A stretch of 43,006 nt of DNA. It comes from Gemmatimonadota bacterium (GTDB taxonomy: Bacteria > ARS69). Each line of letters opens with the position of its first letter. Within the stretch, counting starts at the first letter, position 1. Under the pieces are notes generated by a model. That model saw nothing but the letters and a program-made list of their open reading frames with translations. It was not told where the DNA came from and searched no databases. The position numbers were made by a program, and so were the translations under genes. The stretch covers positions 142,868 to 185,873 of the forward strand of contig JASLLL010000001.1 in assembly GCA_030747075.1 (NCBI GenBank), given 5' to 3'. Of this stretch, positions 32,854 through 40,731 are shown in pieces.

Positions 32854-33942
32854 CTACTCGTCCGACGCGCTCCCCACATACTCCCGGAGGCTCGCGATCT
32901 GCTCCTCGCGCCCGAGGACAATCATCGTGTCCCCGGCTTCCAGCCGCGTCTCCGGGCCTGGGTTGTAACTCGGCGCGTCTTCGGAGAACCCCCGGCGCAA
33001 CGCCAGCACGACCAGCCCGGTGCGCTGCGGGATGCGCGCTTCCGAAAGACTCCGCCCGACAATGGACGCGCCCTTCGGGATGGTGGTCTCTTCAAGCCGG
33101 AGCGCAATGTCCGAGCCGAGCGTCGCGGCATCCAGAAAACTCACGATGCTCGGCCGCACCAGCGAGGCCGCCATCCGCTTCGCCCCGGTGACCGGCGGGG
33201 AGATCACATGGTTCGCCCCGGCACGGCGGAGTTTCTCCAGCGATTCCTCTTCGTTCGCCCGGGCGACGATCTCCATGTCCGGACGCATCCCTCGCGCCGT
33301 GAGGCAAAGGAGGAGGTTGTCGGCGTCGCTGGACAGACACGCGGCCAACCCTTTCGCACGGACCACTCCCGCCGTTTCGAGCGTTCCTTCCCGTGTCGCG
33401 TCGGCCTCGATCACGGGAACGCCCTCGCCGGTGTCCCGAAGCGTCGCGGCCCGGTCCGGGTCGACCTCGATCACGACGAAAGGCACGCCCTCGGTCGCCA
33501 GTTCCTCGACGAGCACGCGCCCGACGCGCCCCGCTCCGCAGACAATGTGATGGTCGGACAGACTCTCGATTCTCTTCATGTTCCTTCGCCTCCGAAAGAC
33601 ACCCGCGAAGTCCATCTCGACGATGAATGCGGTGATAAGCGCCCACCAGATCCCCAGACCGACCACGCTGAGCGCAAGCAGCGCGACGGTGAACACCCGG
33701 CCCGCGTGGCTCAACGGATGCACTTCCGCGTATCCCACGGACGAAGCCGTCACGACAGCCATGTAGAACGCGTCGAAGCTCTTCCACTTCTCCAGGGCCA
33801 CATAGCCCGCCGTGCCCGCCGCGATCACGCCCATGGAGAAGAGGAACGCCCAGAAGAAGCGTTTCCCGAACGGGAGCAGCGTCCGCCGGAGGGACGCGCG
33901 ATGAAGGTCCGGGGCGATCGGCCGCGGATGAGTCGGTCTCAT
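32854..33942 (-). CDS. Two-helix ion channel with RCK (TrkA-N and TrkA-C) domains
   Basis: From the ATG at 33942 (GGAGGA 8 nt upstream) the protein has 362 residues. Two membrane helices (about 30-52, FFWAFLFSMGVIAAGTAGYV; about 85-112, VFTVALLALSVVGLGIWWAL) flank a pore loop ASSVGYAEVHPLS. A cytoplasmic RCK N-domain (about 132-250, IVCGAGRVGRVLVEELATEG, then VIEVDP and VIEADAT) and a TrkA-C domain (about 275-360) follow. This is the layout of MthK-like K+ channels. The selectivity filter is GYA-E rather than GYG-D, so ion choice may differ. It faces the MscS gene across a 112-bp divergent promoter region. Confidence 0.9.
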   Translation of the reverse strand: MRPTHPRPIAPDLHRASLRRTLLPFGKRFFWAFLFSMGVIAAGTAGYVALEKWKSFDAFYMAVVTASSVGYAEVHPLSHAGRVFTVALLALSVVGLGIWWALITAFIVEMDFAGVFRRRRNMKRIESLSDHHIVCGAGRVGRVLVEELATEGVPFVVIEVDPDRAATLRDTGEGVPVIEADATREGTLETAGVVRAKGLAACLSSDADNLLLCLTARGMRPDMEIVARANEEESLEKLRRAGANHVISPPVTGAKRMAASLVRPSIVSFLDAATLGSDIALRLEETTIPKGASIVGRSLSEARIPQRTGLVVLALRRGFSEDAPSYNPGPETRLEAGDTMIVLGREEQIASLREYVGSASDE

Positions 33943-33950
33943 CCGCCCAT

Positions 33951-33995
33951 TCCTCCGGTCTCCGGGCGAAGTGGCAAGATTTTCCTCCGGTCTCC
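33951..33995. repeat. 13-bp direct repeat in divergent promoter region
   Basis: TCCTCCGGTCTCC occurs at 33951-33963 and again at 33983-33995, 32 bp apart (about three helical turns), between the channel and MscS genes. The copy nearest the channel gene includes its ribosome binding site (GGAGGA on the minus strand), so part of the similarity may come from that constraint. The spacing would suit a regulator bound on one DNA face. Confidence 0.4.
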
Positions 33996-34054
33996 CCCGG
34001 GAAGTTGCGGTATCTTCCGTGGGCTTGCTTCTCCGAAATCCCGAGGGGGTGTCC

Positions 34055-35242
34055 ATGAAGGGGCGTCTTGAACACCACGCCCGCCTGGCGGCTTTCGCCG
34101 TCGCGTGGTTTCCGTATTCCGCCATGGCACAGGAGTCCGGCGCCGCGTGGATCCGATCCACGATGCCCGCGCAACTCCGGCATACCGGGTTCCTTCTGGA
34201 ACACTGGCAGTGGCTCGGCCTGCTCGCGGTGGCGCTGGTCGGCGTGATTGTGGACCGCACGGTGCGTCTCGTGCTGGCCAACTCCGGATCGCGCATTCTC
34301 CTGCGCCTCGCGCCGGAGAGCGACGCCGCGTCCATCCGCCCCTTCGTGCGCCCGGTCGGGCTCCTGGCGATGGCGCTCTTCTGGGGCGCGGGTCTGGGCG
34401 GACTGGACCTCCCCGCGGCCACGCTCGCCGCACTGCTCGTCGCGGTGAAGGTGCTGGCGGCGGCGGCCGCCGTGTGGACGGTCTACCGCTTCGTCGATGT
34501 CGGAAGCGCGTATTTCGAGGGCCGCGCCGCGACCACCTCCACACGCTACGACGATGTCCTCATCCCGCTCATCCGCAAGTCGCTCAAGATCTTTATCGCG
34601 GCGTTCGGGGTCGTCTTTGTCGCGGACAACCTGAATGTGAACATCACCAGCCTGCTTGCCGGGCTGGGACTCGGCGGTCTGGCCTTCGCGCTGGCCGCAC
34701 AGGATACCGTGAAGAACCTCTTCGGATCGCTGACCGTCCTGCTGGACCGACCGTTTCAGGTGGGCGACTGGATCGTGATCGATGATCTGGAAGGCACCGT
34801 GGAGGAAGTCGGGTTCCGGAGCACACGCATCCGCACCTTCTACGATTCGCTCATCACCATGCCCAACGCGAACCTCATCAACTCCGCCGTCGACAACCTC
34901 GGCGTCCGAACCCACCGCCGCTGGAGCACGAAGATCTCGCTGGCGTACTCCACGCCGCCCGATCGGATTGAGTCGTTCTGCGAAGGCGTCCGCGAACTCA
35001 TCCGCACCCACCCGGAGACACGGAAGGACTACTTCCATGTCTACCTCAACACCTTCTCGGAATCTTCGGTGGATGTGTTGCTGTATGTGTTCTTCAACAC
35101 TCCGGACTGGGCGAAGGAACTGGATGCGAGGCACCGACTCTTCCTCGATATCCTGCGGCTCGCGGAGAAACTCGGCGTGGAACTGGCGTTCCCGACGCGC
35201 ACGGTTTACCTGCGGCAGGATGAAACGCCGGTTGCCCCGTGA
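34055..35242 (+). CDS. MscS-family mechanosensitive ion channel
   Basis: The ATG at 34055 follows GAGGGGG and gives 395 residues. A signal-like or first membrane segment is followed by further helices. The pore-lining TM3 region is SLLAGLGLGGLAFALAAQDT, then VKNLFGSLTVLLDRPFQVGD, the MscS signature. The beta domain is DWIVIDDLEGTVEEVGFRST, then TFYDSLITMPNANLINSAVD, and an alpha-beta C-terminal domain closes the protein. These channels release solutes during hypo-osmotic shock. The stop overlaps the GTG start of gatE (GTGA). Confidence 0.92.
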   Translation: MKGRLEHHARLAAFAVAWFPYSAMAQESGAAWIRSTMPAQLRHTGFLLEHWQWLGLLAVALVGVIVDRTVRLVLANSGSRILLRLAPESDAASIRPFVRPVGLLAMALFWGAGLGGLDLPAATLAALLVAVKVLAAAAAVWTVYRFVDVGSAYFEGRAATTSTRYDDVLIPLIRKSLKIFIAAFGVVFVADNLNVNITSLLAGLGLGGLAFALAAQDTVKNLFGSLTVLLDRPFQVGDWIVIDDLEGTVEEVGFRSTRIRTFYDSLITMPNANLINSAVDNLGVRTHRRWSTKISLAYSTPPDRIESFCEGVRELIRTHPETRKDYFHVYLNTFSESSVDVLLYVFFNTPDWAKELDARHRLFLDILRLAEKLGVELAFPTRTVYLRQDETPVAP

Positions 35243-37308
35243 ATCGCTTGGTGGATTACGAAGCCGTCGGGTTCCGGTGCGGGCTGGAGGTGCACCAGCA
35301 GCTCCTGACGGACCACAAGATGTTCTGCCGCTGCCCCGCCGGACGCTACACCCGCGACCACGACGGCACCATCCTGCGGCACATGCGGCCGACGCTCTCG
35401 GAACTGGGTGAGTACGACGGCACCGCGCTGATGGAGTTCAAGACGCGGAAGAACATCGTCTATCTTCTGAACGCCGAGAATGTCTGCACCTATGAGATGG
35501 ACGACACCCCGCCGTTCCTCGTGAACGAGCACGCGCTGGACATCGCCATCGAACAGGCGCTGATGCTCGGGTGCGACATCGTCGACGAAATCCATATCGC
35601 ACGGAAACAGTATCTGGACGGGTCGATCCCCACGGGGTTTCAGCGAACGGCGATCGTGGGAGTGAACGGGTCGCTTCCGTTTCGCGGTCGCGACATCCGC
35701 ATCATTCAGATGAGCGTGGAAGAGGACAGCTGCCGCGAAGTCTCCGACCAGGGACACCTGATCGTGTGGCGCACGGATCGGCTGGGGATGCCGCTCGTGG
35801 AGGCGGTCACGGCTCCGGACTTCCGCACGCCGGAAGAGGTGGCGGAGGGAATCCTGCTGATCGGGCGGGTGTACCGGTCCACGCTGCATGTGCGGACCGG
35901 CATGGGCGCGAGCCGTCAGGATGTGAATGTGTCCGTGCGCGGGGGGCGGCGCGTGGAGATCAAGGGGGTACCGAAGGCCGGGTGGGCGCCTCGACTGGTC
36001 CACGGGGAAGCGGTGCGACAGTTGAATCTCCTGGCGATCCGGGAGGAGATGGAAAAGCGCGGATTCCGGTGCGCGGAGGATGTGGTCGCGGAAGACGCGG
36101 ATGTGACGGACCTCTTCGCGGAGTCGGACTGGCCCGCGCTGCGAGCGGACGGCTGGGCGCGCTTCGTGGAGGAGTCCGGGCGGCGGGCCGGGATGGAGTT
36201 GGGCGGCGGGCCGTTCACGGTGCGTGCGCTGCGGCTTCCGGGGCTGGCGGGGCTGGACGCGCACGAAACGCAGCCGGACCGCGTATTCGCCGATGAACTC
36301 GGCGGCCGCGTGCGGGTGATTGCCGGGCTGGACCACCCCGCGCCCGCCTTGACCGACGGCACCTGGGTGGAGCGCGGAGGCGTCCCCGGCGAACTGGAGA
36401 AGTTGCGCGCGCGGATGGGGTGCGCGGACCGGGACGCCGTGGTGCTGGTGCGCGGGCCGGAGTCGGATACGGAGACGGCGGTCGCGGAGATTGCCGCGCG
36501 GTGGGCGGAAGCGACCGGCGGCGTGCCGCATGAAACGCGCCAGCCGTTCGAGAGCGGGCACACCGACTTTGAACGCATCCTCCCCGGCGCGGACCGGATG
36601 TACCCGGACACGGACAGCCCGCCGACGCGCGTCACGCGCGAACGAATGCGCGCCGTCGCCGACACGCTGCCGCCGCCCCCGTGGGAGCGGGAAGCGCGGT
36701 ACGCCGCCCTCGGCGTGCCGGAGAGCACGGTGCGGTATCTACTGCGCCGGGGCGGCGCGGCGCGGGTCGACGCGGCGGTGGCGGCCTGCGGCGGGAACGC
36801 GGGCAGCCGGTCGGCGCGCGTGAGTGCCGGGGTGGACGCGGGCGACCCTGCGCGGGCGGCAGCGCGGCGGGCGTGTTTCCTCTTCGGCGAGCGCTGGAAG
36901 GGGTGGGCGCGCGCGGGCGTGGATGTGGAGAGCATCGGGGAGACGCGCTGGACGGCGCTCTTTGCGGAGACGGAGCGGCGACCGCTGGCGCGTGAGGCCG
37001 TGGGGGCGCTGGTGCGGGTTCTCGCGGGCGATGCGGAATCGACGGTGGCGGACGCGGCGGGTGCGCTGGGGATCGGGGAGGAGCCCGACGGGTGGCGGGA
37101 GGCGGTCACGACCGCAGTAGCGGAGCGCCGCGAAGAGCGGCGCGGGCTGGACGCGGCCGCACGCGCGCGGCACCACACGGGGCGCGCACTTCGGGAGTTG
37201 CGCGGAAAGGTGCCGGTGGCGGAGGTCGCGGGGGCGGTCGGCCGCGCGCTGGAGCGCGGGGCGCCGGAGGCGGGCCGCGCGAGGACCGGCGGGGGGGCGG
37301 CGGCATGA
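35239..37308 (+). CDS. gatE: Glu-tRNA(Gln) amidotransferase subunit E (archaeal type)
   Basis: GatE, with GatD, converts Glu-tRNA-Gln to Gln-tRNA-Gln. This 689-residue protein starts with the GatB/E cradle domain (GFRCGLEVHQQLLTDHKMFC, then RCPAG, which shows the Cys pair of the zinc site; GSIPTGFQRTAIVG; IQMSVEEDSCREV; GLPLVE-like GMPLVEAVTAPDFRTPEEV; RQDVNVSVRGGRRVEIKGVP). GatE rather than GatB is indicated by a GAD-type AspRS-like insertion (about 290-430) before FERILPGADRMYPDTDSPPT, and by the partner gatD. A YqeY/tail-like helical region closes it. The C-terminal third is exceptionally GC-rich and Ala/Arg-rich, and longer than in typical archaeal GatE. The GTG start overlaps the MscS stop; the stop overlaps gatD (ATGA). 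Confidence 0.92.
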   Translation: MNRLVDYEAVGFRCGLEVHQQLLTDHKMFCRCPAGRYTRDHDGTILRHMRPTLSELGEYDGTALMEFKTRKNIVYLLNAENVCTYEMDDTPPFLVNEHALDIAIEQALMLGCDIVDEIHIARKQYLDGSIPTGFQRTAIVGVNGSLPFRGRDIRIIQMSVEEDSCREVSDQGHLIVWRTDRLGMPLVEAVTAPDFRTPEEVAEGILLIGRVYRSTLHVRTGMGASRQDVNVSVRGGRRVEIKGVPKAGWAPRLVHGEAVRQLNLLAIREEMEKRGFRCAEDVVAEDADVTDLFAESDWPALRADGWARFVEESGRRAGMELGGGPFTVRALRLPGLAGLDAHETQPDRVFADELGGRVRVIAGLDHPAPALTDGTWVERGGVPGELEKLRARMGCADRDAVVLVRGPESDTETAVAEIAARWAEATGGVPHETRQPFESGHTDFERILPGADRMYPDTDSPPTRVTRERMRAVADTLPPPPWEREARYAALGVPESTVRYLLRRGGAARVDAAVAACGGNAGSRSARVSAGVDAGDPARAAARRACFLFGERWKGWARAGVDVESIGETRWTALFAETERRPLAREAVGALVRVLAGDAESTVADAAGALGIGEEPDGWREAVTTAVAERREERRGLDAAARARHHTGRALRELRGKVPVAEVAGAVGRALERGAPEAGRARTGGGAAA

Positions 37309-38696
37309 CGAAGCCGGACGCGCTGAAAGGATACGGGGGACGCGCACGGGAGAAGCTCACGGAGCTCGGCGTCGGGGTCTGGAGCGAGGTTCGCATCACG
37401 AACGACGCGGGCAGCGTCTTCGAGGGCGTCATCCTTCCCCGCAGCGGGAACTTCGACGACCTGCACATCGTGGTGAAACTGACCACCGGATACAATGTCG
37501 GCGTCCATGTGGACCGCATCGTCGCGGCGGAGGAACTCGGGCGGAAGGAAGCGGTGTACAAGATCCCCGAGCGCGAGTTTCCCGTGACCGAGAACCTGCC
37601 GAGCGTCACGCTGCTCGGCACCGGGGGGACCATCGCGTCCCGGCTGGACTATCGCACCGGAGCCGTCATCCCCGCCTTCACTCCCGGGGAACTGTACGGC
37701 GCGGTGCCGGAACTCGCGGATCTCTGCAATCTGACCACCAGGAAGCTCTTCGGCGTGTTCAGCGAGAACATGGGCTGGCAGGAGTATGTGGCGCTGGCCG
37801 AGGCGATCGGCGCGGAAATCGAAGCGGGCGTGGACGGGATCGTCATCGGCCACGGTACGGACACGATGGGGCATACGGCATCCGTGCTGACCTTCATGGT
37901 GCAGAACAGCCCGGTTCCGATCGTTCTCGTGGGAAGTCAGCGCTCAAGCGATCGCCCAAGCTCCGACGCCGCGCTCAATCTGATCCACGCGGTGCGAGCG
38001 GCGGCACACGGAGAGGTCGCCGAAGTTCTCATCTGCATGTTCGGCCCGACCTCCGACCGCTACGGCCTTCTCCATCGCGGAACCCGCTGCCGGAAGATGC
38101 ACAGTTCCTACCGGAGCGCGTTCCGCACCATCGGCGACATCCCGATCTGCCGGGTCTCCGAAGACTCCTTCGATCTGTTGACGGACGACTTTGCCCGCAG
38201 GGACCCCTCGCGGAGCGTTCGGATTGATACGGCGCACGAAGAGCGCGTCACCATCCTCTACTACTATCCCGGCATGAGCCCGGATCTCGTGGACGCCATC
38301 GTCGAGAAGGGATACCGGGGGATCGTGATTGCGGGCACCGGGCTGGGCCATGTGAACCGGCCACTCTACCCCGCGCTGGAGCGCGCGGTGGCCGCCGGCG
38401 TTCATGTGGTGATGACGGTCCAGACCTTGTGGGGGTACGCGCAGATGTATGTGTACGACACAGGCCGGGATCTTCTCGATCTCGGGGTCGTGCCGCTGGA
38501 CAACATGCTGCCGGAAACCGCCGTGATGAAACTCGGATGGGCGCTCGGGCACACGGACGACCGCAAGGAAGTGAGCCGCATCATGCGCACCGTCGTGAAT
38601 CACGAGATCACCCCGCGCGAACCGCACAACGGGTACCTCATCCTCCAGGGCGGCCTCCCGGAGACGCGGGAGTGGGTCTCCGGGCACTGGAAGTAG
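37305..38696 (+). CDS. gatD: Glu-tRNA(Gln) amidotransferase subunit D (archaeal type, asparaginase-like)
   Basis: GatD supplies ammonia from Gln or Asn for GatE. The 463-residue protein has the GatD-specific N-terminal beta-barrel domain (about 1-90, VWSEVRITNDAGSVFEGVIL and FDDLHIVVKLTTGYNVGVHV). Then comes an L-asparaginase I-type domain with both catalytic motifs: LLGTGGTIAS (first Thr, about 105-110) and VIGHGTDTMGHTAS (second Thr-Asp, about 180), plus GSQRSSDRPSSD. The N-terminal domain separates it from ordinary asparaginases. The ATG at 37305 overlaps the gatE stop. The order MscS-gatE-gatD is tightly coupled. Confidence 0.93.
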   Translation: MTKPDALKGYGGRAREKLTELGVGVWSEVRITNDAGSVFEGVILPRSGNFDDLHIVVKLTTGYNVGVHVDRIVAAEELGRKEAVYKIPEREFPVTENLPSVTLLGTGGTIASRLDYRTGAVIPAFTPGELYGAVPELADLCNLTTRKLFGVFSENMGWQEYVALAEAIGAEIEAGVDGIVIGHGTDTMGHTASVLTFMVQNSPVPIVLVGSQRSSDRPSSDAALNLIHAVRAAAHGEVAEVLICMFGPTSDRYGLLHRGTRCRKMHSSYRSAFRTIGDIPICRVSEDSFDLLTDDFARRDPSRSVRIDTAHEERVTILYYYPGMSPDLVDAIVEKGYRGIVIAGTGLGHVNRPLYPALERAVAAGVHVVMTVQTLWGYAQMYVYDTGRDLLDLGVVPLDNMLPETAVMKLGWALGHTDDRKEVSRIMRTVVNHEITPREPHNGYLILQGGLPETREWVSGHWK

Positions 38697-38705
38697 CACC
38701 CCCGG

Positions 38706-40709
38706 TCATCGGTTGGGCGCGGCACCCTCCACCCGCGCCATCCCCGCCTTCGCGGCACGGGAACGCGGGTCGATCCTGAGCGCTTCCGAATAGTGCCGGC
38801 GCGCCGACGCGAAATCTCCGGCTCGTCGGTCGAGATCGCCCAGGTAGGTCGCGGCAACGGCGCGATCGGTGCCGCACGCGTGCGCGTAGTGGAGATCGCG
38901 GCGGGCGCTCGCCGGGTCCGCATCCAACAGCATCCTCGCGCGGGCGAGGCGAAGGCGTGCGGAGCGCGGGAAGAGGTCCAGCGCGCGGGTGAGTGTGGCC
39001 GCGGCTTCGGATTCGCGTCCGCGTTCGAGTTCCGCGATCGCCGCGCGAACCGCTCCCGCTTCCGAGGGCGGAGCGCGAAACGCCGAGACTTCTCCCGGCG
39101 CGGGAAGCGCGGACTCCGGCGGCAGCACAAACCCCCTGAAGACGCACACACCGAGAACCAGAAGCGCCGCGAAGAGAAGCGCGAAGACGCGACGCTCCCG
39201 CCCCCGGAGAATCGCGTGCGCGGTCAGTACTCCGCAGGGGACGGCCGCCAGAAGAAGCACCGGGCGCCCCAGCGCGAGCGGCCCGAAGAGATACGCCGAG
39301 AGCGCGGCGCCACCGAGGGCGATGCGCGCTCGACGCGCACCGAGAAGGGTGGCGAGTGTCTGAACGCCGCCCTCGCGGTCGCCCTCTTCGTCGGGAAGAT
39401 CCTTGATGGAGACGACGAGCGCGGAACACAGGAAGAGGAAAGCCGCCACGCCGCCCGGAAACGCCGCGACGGTGTGCCGCCCCGCAAAGACCGAGAACCC
39501 CAGATACGCCGAGAGCAGAATGCAGAACGAGATCGCCAGCGCATTCAGCGGAAAGAACCGCTTCATGCGAAACGGGGGCGACGAATACAGGAAGCCGACC
39601 GCATGTGCGGTCATCGTGATGAGAAACGGCGCGTAGCCGAGGGTCGCCGCGAACGCAAGCGAGAGAATCCCGGCCGCGGCCGCCGCGACCCGTGCTTCGC
39701 CTTCGTCGAGAATCCCGAGAGTGAGGCTGGTGCGTTTTCGGGAGACGAGATCGAGGGGCCGGTCGAAGAGGTCGTTCGTGAGAAGCTGCGACTGAAAGAG
39801 GAAGAAGATCGTCGCCAGTACCCCAAGGAGCGCGGGCGCGAGGAAGGGGTCCGCAGCCAACGCGGGATAGTGCGGGCGCAGAAAGACGAAGCCGAGCAGG
39901 AGCCCGAAGCCGGTCACGAAGAGATAGAACGCGGTGCGGAACGGACGCGCGGCGATCAGGAGGTCGCCGAGTCGCGTGCGGTGGTGGCGGGCGAGGGCCG
40001 CCAGAAGCACCGTGGAGGAAACGAGCAGGTGGAGCAGCGCGTACTTGCCACTGTCGGAGAAGACCAGACCGCCGGGCGTGAAGAGCGCGCTCTCGGGCGC
40101 CCCGCCACGCCCCGCGAGAAGTGCGTAGAGCGCGGGGAGAGACCCGGCCGCCAGCGCGGAGAGGTAGACCGCCAGGAAGCCGACGACGGGCGAAAGGCCG
40201 CCGGGACGCTTCGCGCGCAGGTACGCAGCCCCCCCGATGCACGCCACGAGGATCTCCACTCGCATTCCGGGGGACACTCCGGGGAGGTCGGCTCCCGGCC
40301 AGAAGGTCAGCGCGGCGGCGCGGGCGGCGGCGTGGAGGTCCGGAAAGTAGTGGAGCAAGTACCCGTGCGACCGGATCGCCGCATCCACCAGCGGCGGAAT
40401 CAGGATGACGGGAGAGCAGAGCAACACGGCCCGGGCGGTGCGGGCCATCGATGTGCGCGCCGACACGGACAGGAATAGCGCGACCAGCGAGAACACGGTC
40501 AGGTAGAACGCCGGACCGTGAAGGAAGGTCATCTCGACGGACGCGACCGTCTCCAGGCGAAACCCGAGGGTTTGCGATTCCTCCAGCACACCTTCGGCGA
40601 TTCCGCGCAGGTAGGTGGCTGCCAGGAAGACGGCGGCGGCTCCCCCCGCCCCGCCGTCTTCCATCCGCGCGATGCACCCCGCGATGCGCGCGCCCGGACT
40701 GCGCGTCAT
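38706..40709 (-). CDS. UbiA-family prenyltransferase-like membrane protein fused to extra membrane domain and TPRs
   Basis: This 667-residue protein has three parts. Residues about 1-270 form six to eight membrane helices with no family I recognise. Residues about 275-545 look like a UbiA-type intramembrane prenyltransferase: first Asp-rich motif NDLFDRPLDLVSRKR (about 325-339), YSSPPFRMKRFFPLNALAIS, and second Asp-rich motif KDLPDEEGDREGGVQTLATL. Residues about 575-667 are soluble TPR-like repeats (AIAELERGRESEAAATLTRA and AATYLGDLDRRAGDFASARR). The UbiA motifs bind Mg2+-prenyl diphosphate, so attachment of an isoprenoid chain to an unknown acceptor is plausible. It starts 22 nt after the subtilase gene and is probably co-transcribed with it. 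Confidence 0.85.
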   Translation of the reverse strand: MTRSPGARIAGCIARMEDGGAGGAAAVFLAATYLRGIAEGVLEESQTLGFRLETVASVEMTFLHGPAFYLTVFSLVALFLSVSARTSMARTARAVLLCSPVILIPPLVDAAIRSHGYLLHYFPDLHAAARAAALTFWPGADLPGVSPGMRVEILVACIGGAAYLRAKRPGGLSPVVGFLAVYLSALAAGSLPALYALLAGRGGAPESALFTPGGLVFSDSGKYALLHLLVSSTVLLAALARHHRTRLGDLLIAARPFRTAFYLFVTGFGLLLGFVFLRPHYPALAADPFLAPALLGVLATIFFLFQSQLLTNDLFDRPLDLVSRKRTSLTLGILDEGEARVAAAAAGILSLAFAATLGYAPFLITMTAHAVGFLYSSPPFRMKRFFPLNALAISFCILLSAYLGFSVFAGRHTVAAFPGGVAAFLFLCSALVVSIKDLPDEEGDREGGVQTLATLLGARRARIALGGAALSAYLFGPLALGRPVLLLAAVPCGVLTAHAILRGRERRVFALLFAALLVLGVCVFRGFVLPPESALPAPGEVSAFRAPPSEAGAVRAAIAELERGRESEAAATLTRALDLFPRSARLRLARARMLLDADPASARRDLHYAHACGTDRAVAATYLGDLDRRAGDFASARRHYSEALRIDPRSRAAKAGMARVEGAAPNR

Positions 40710-40731
40710 GCTCTTCCCGCCCCCGGTTCCG

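Noticed and set aside
35916-37874. Long antisense open frame opposite gatE and gatD
   Set aside because: Ser/Arg/Pro-rich antisense image of GC-rich codons; both sense genes have strong family motifs.
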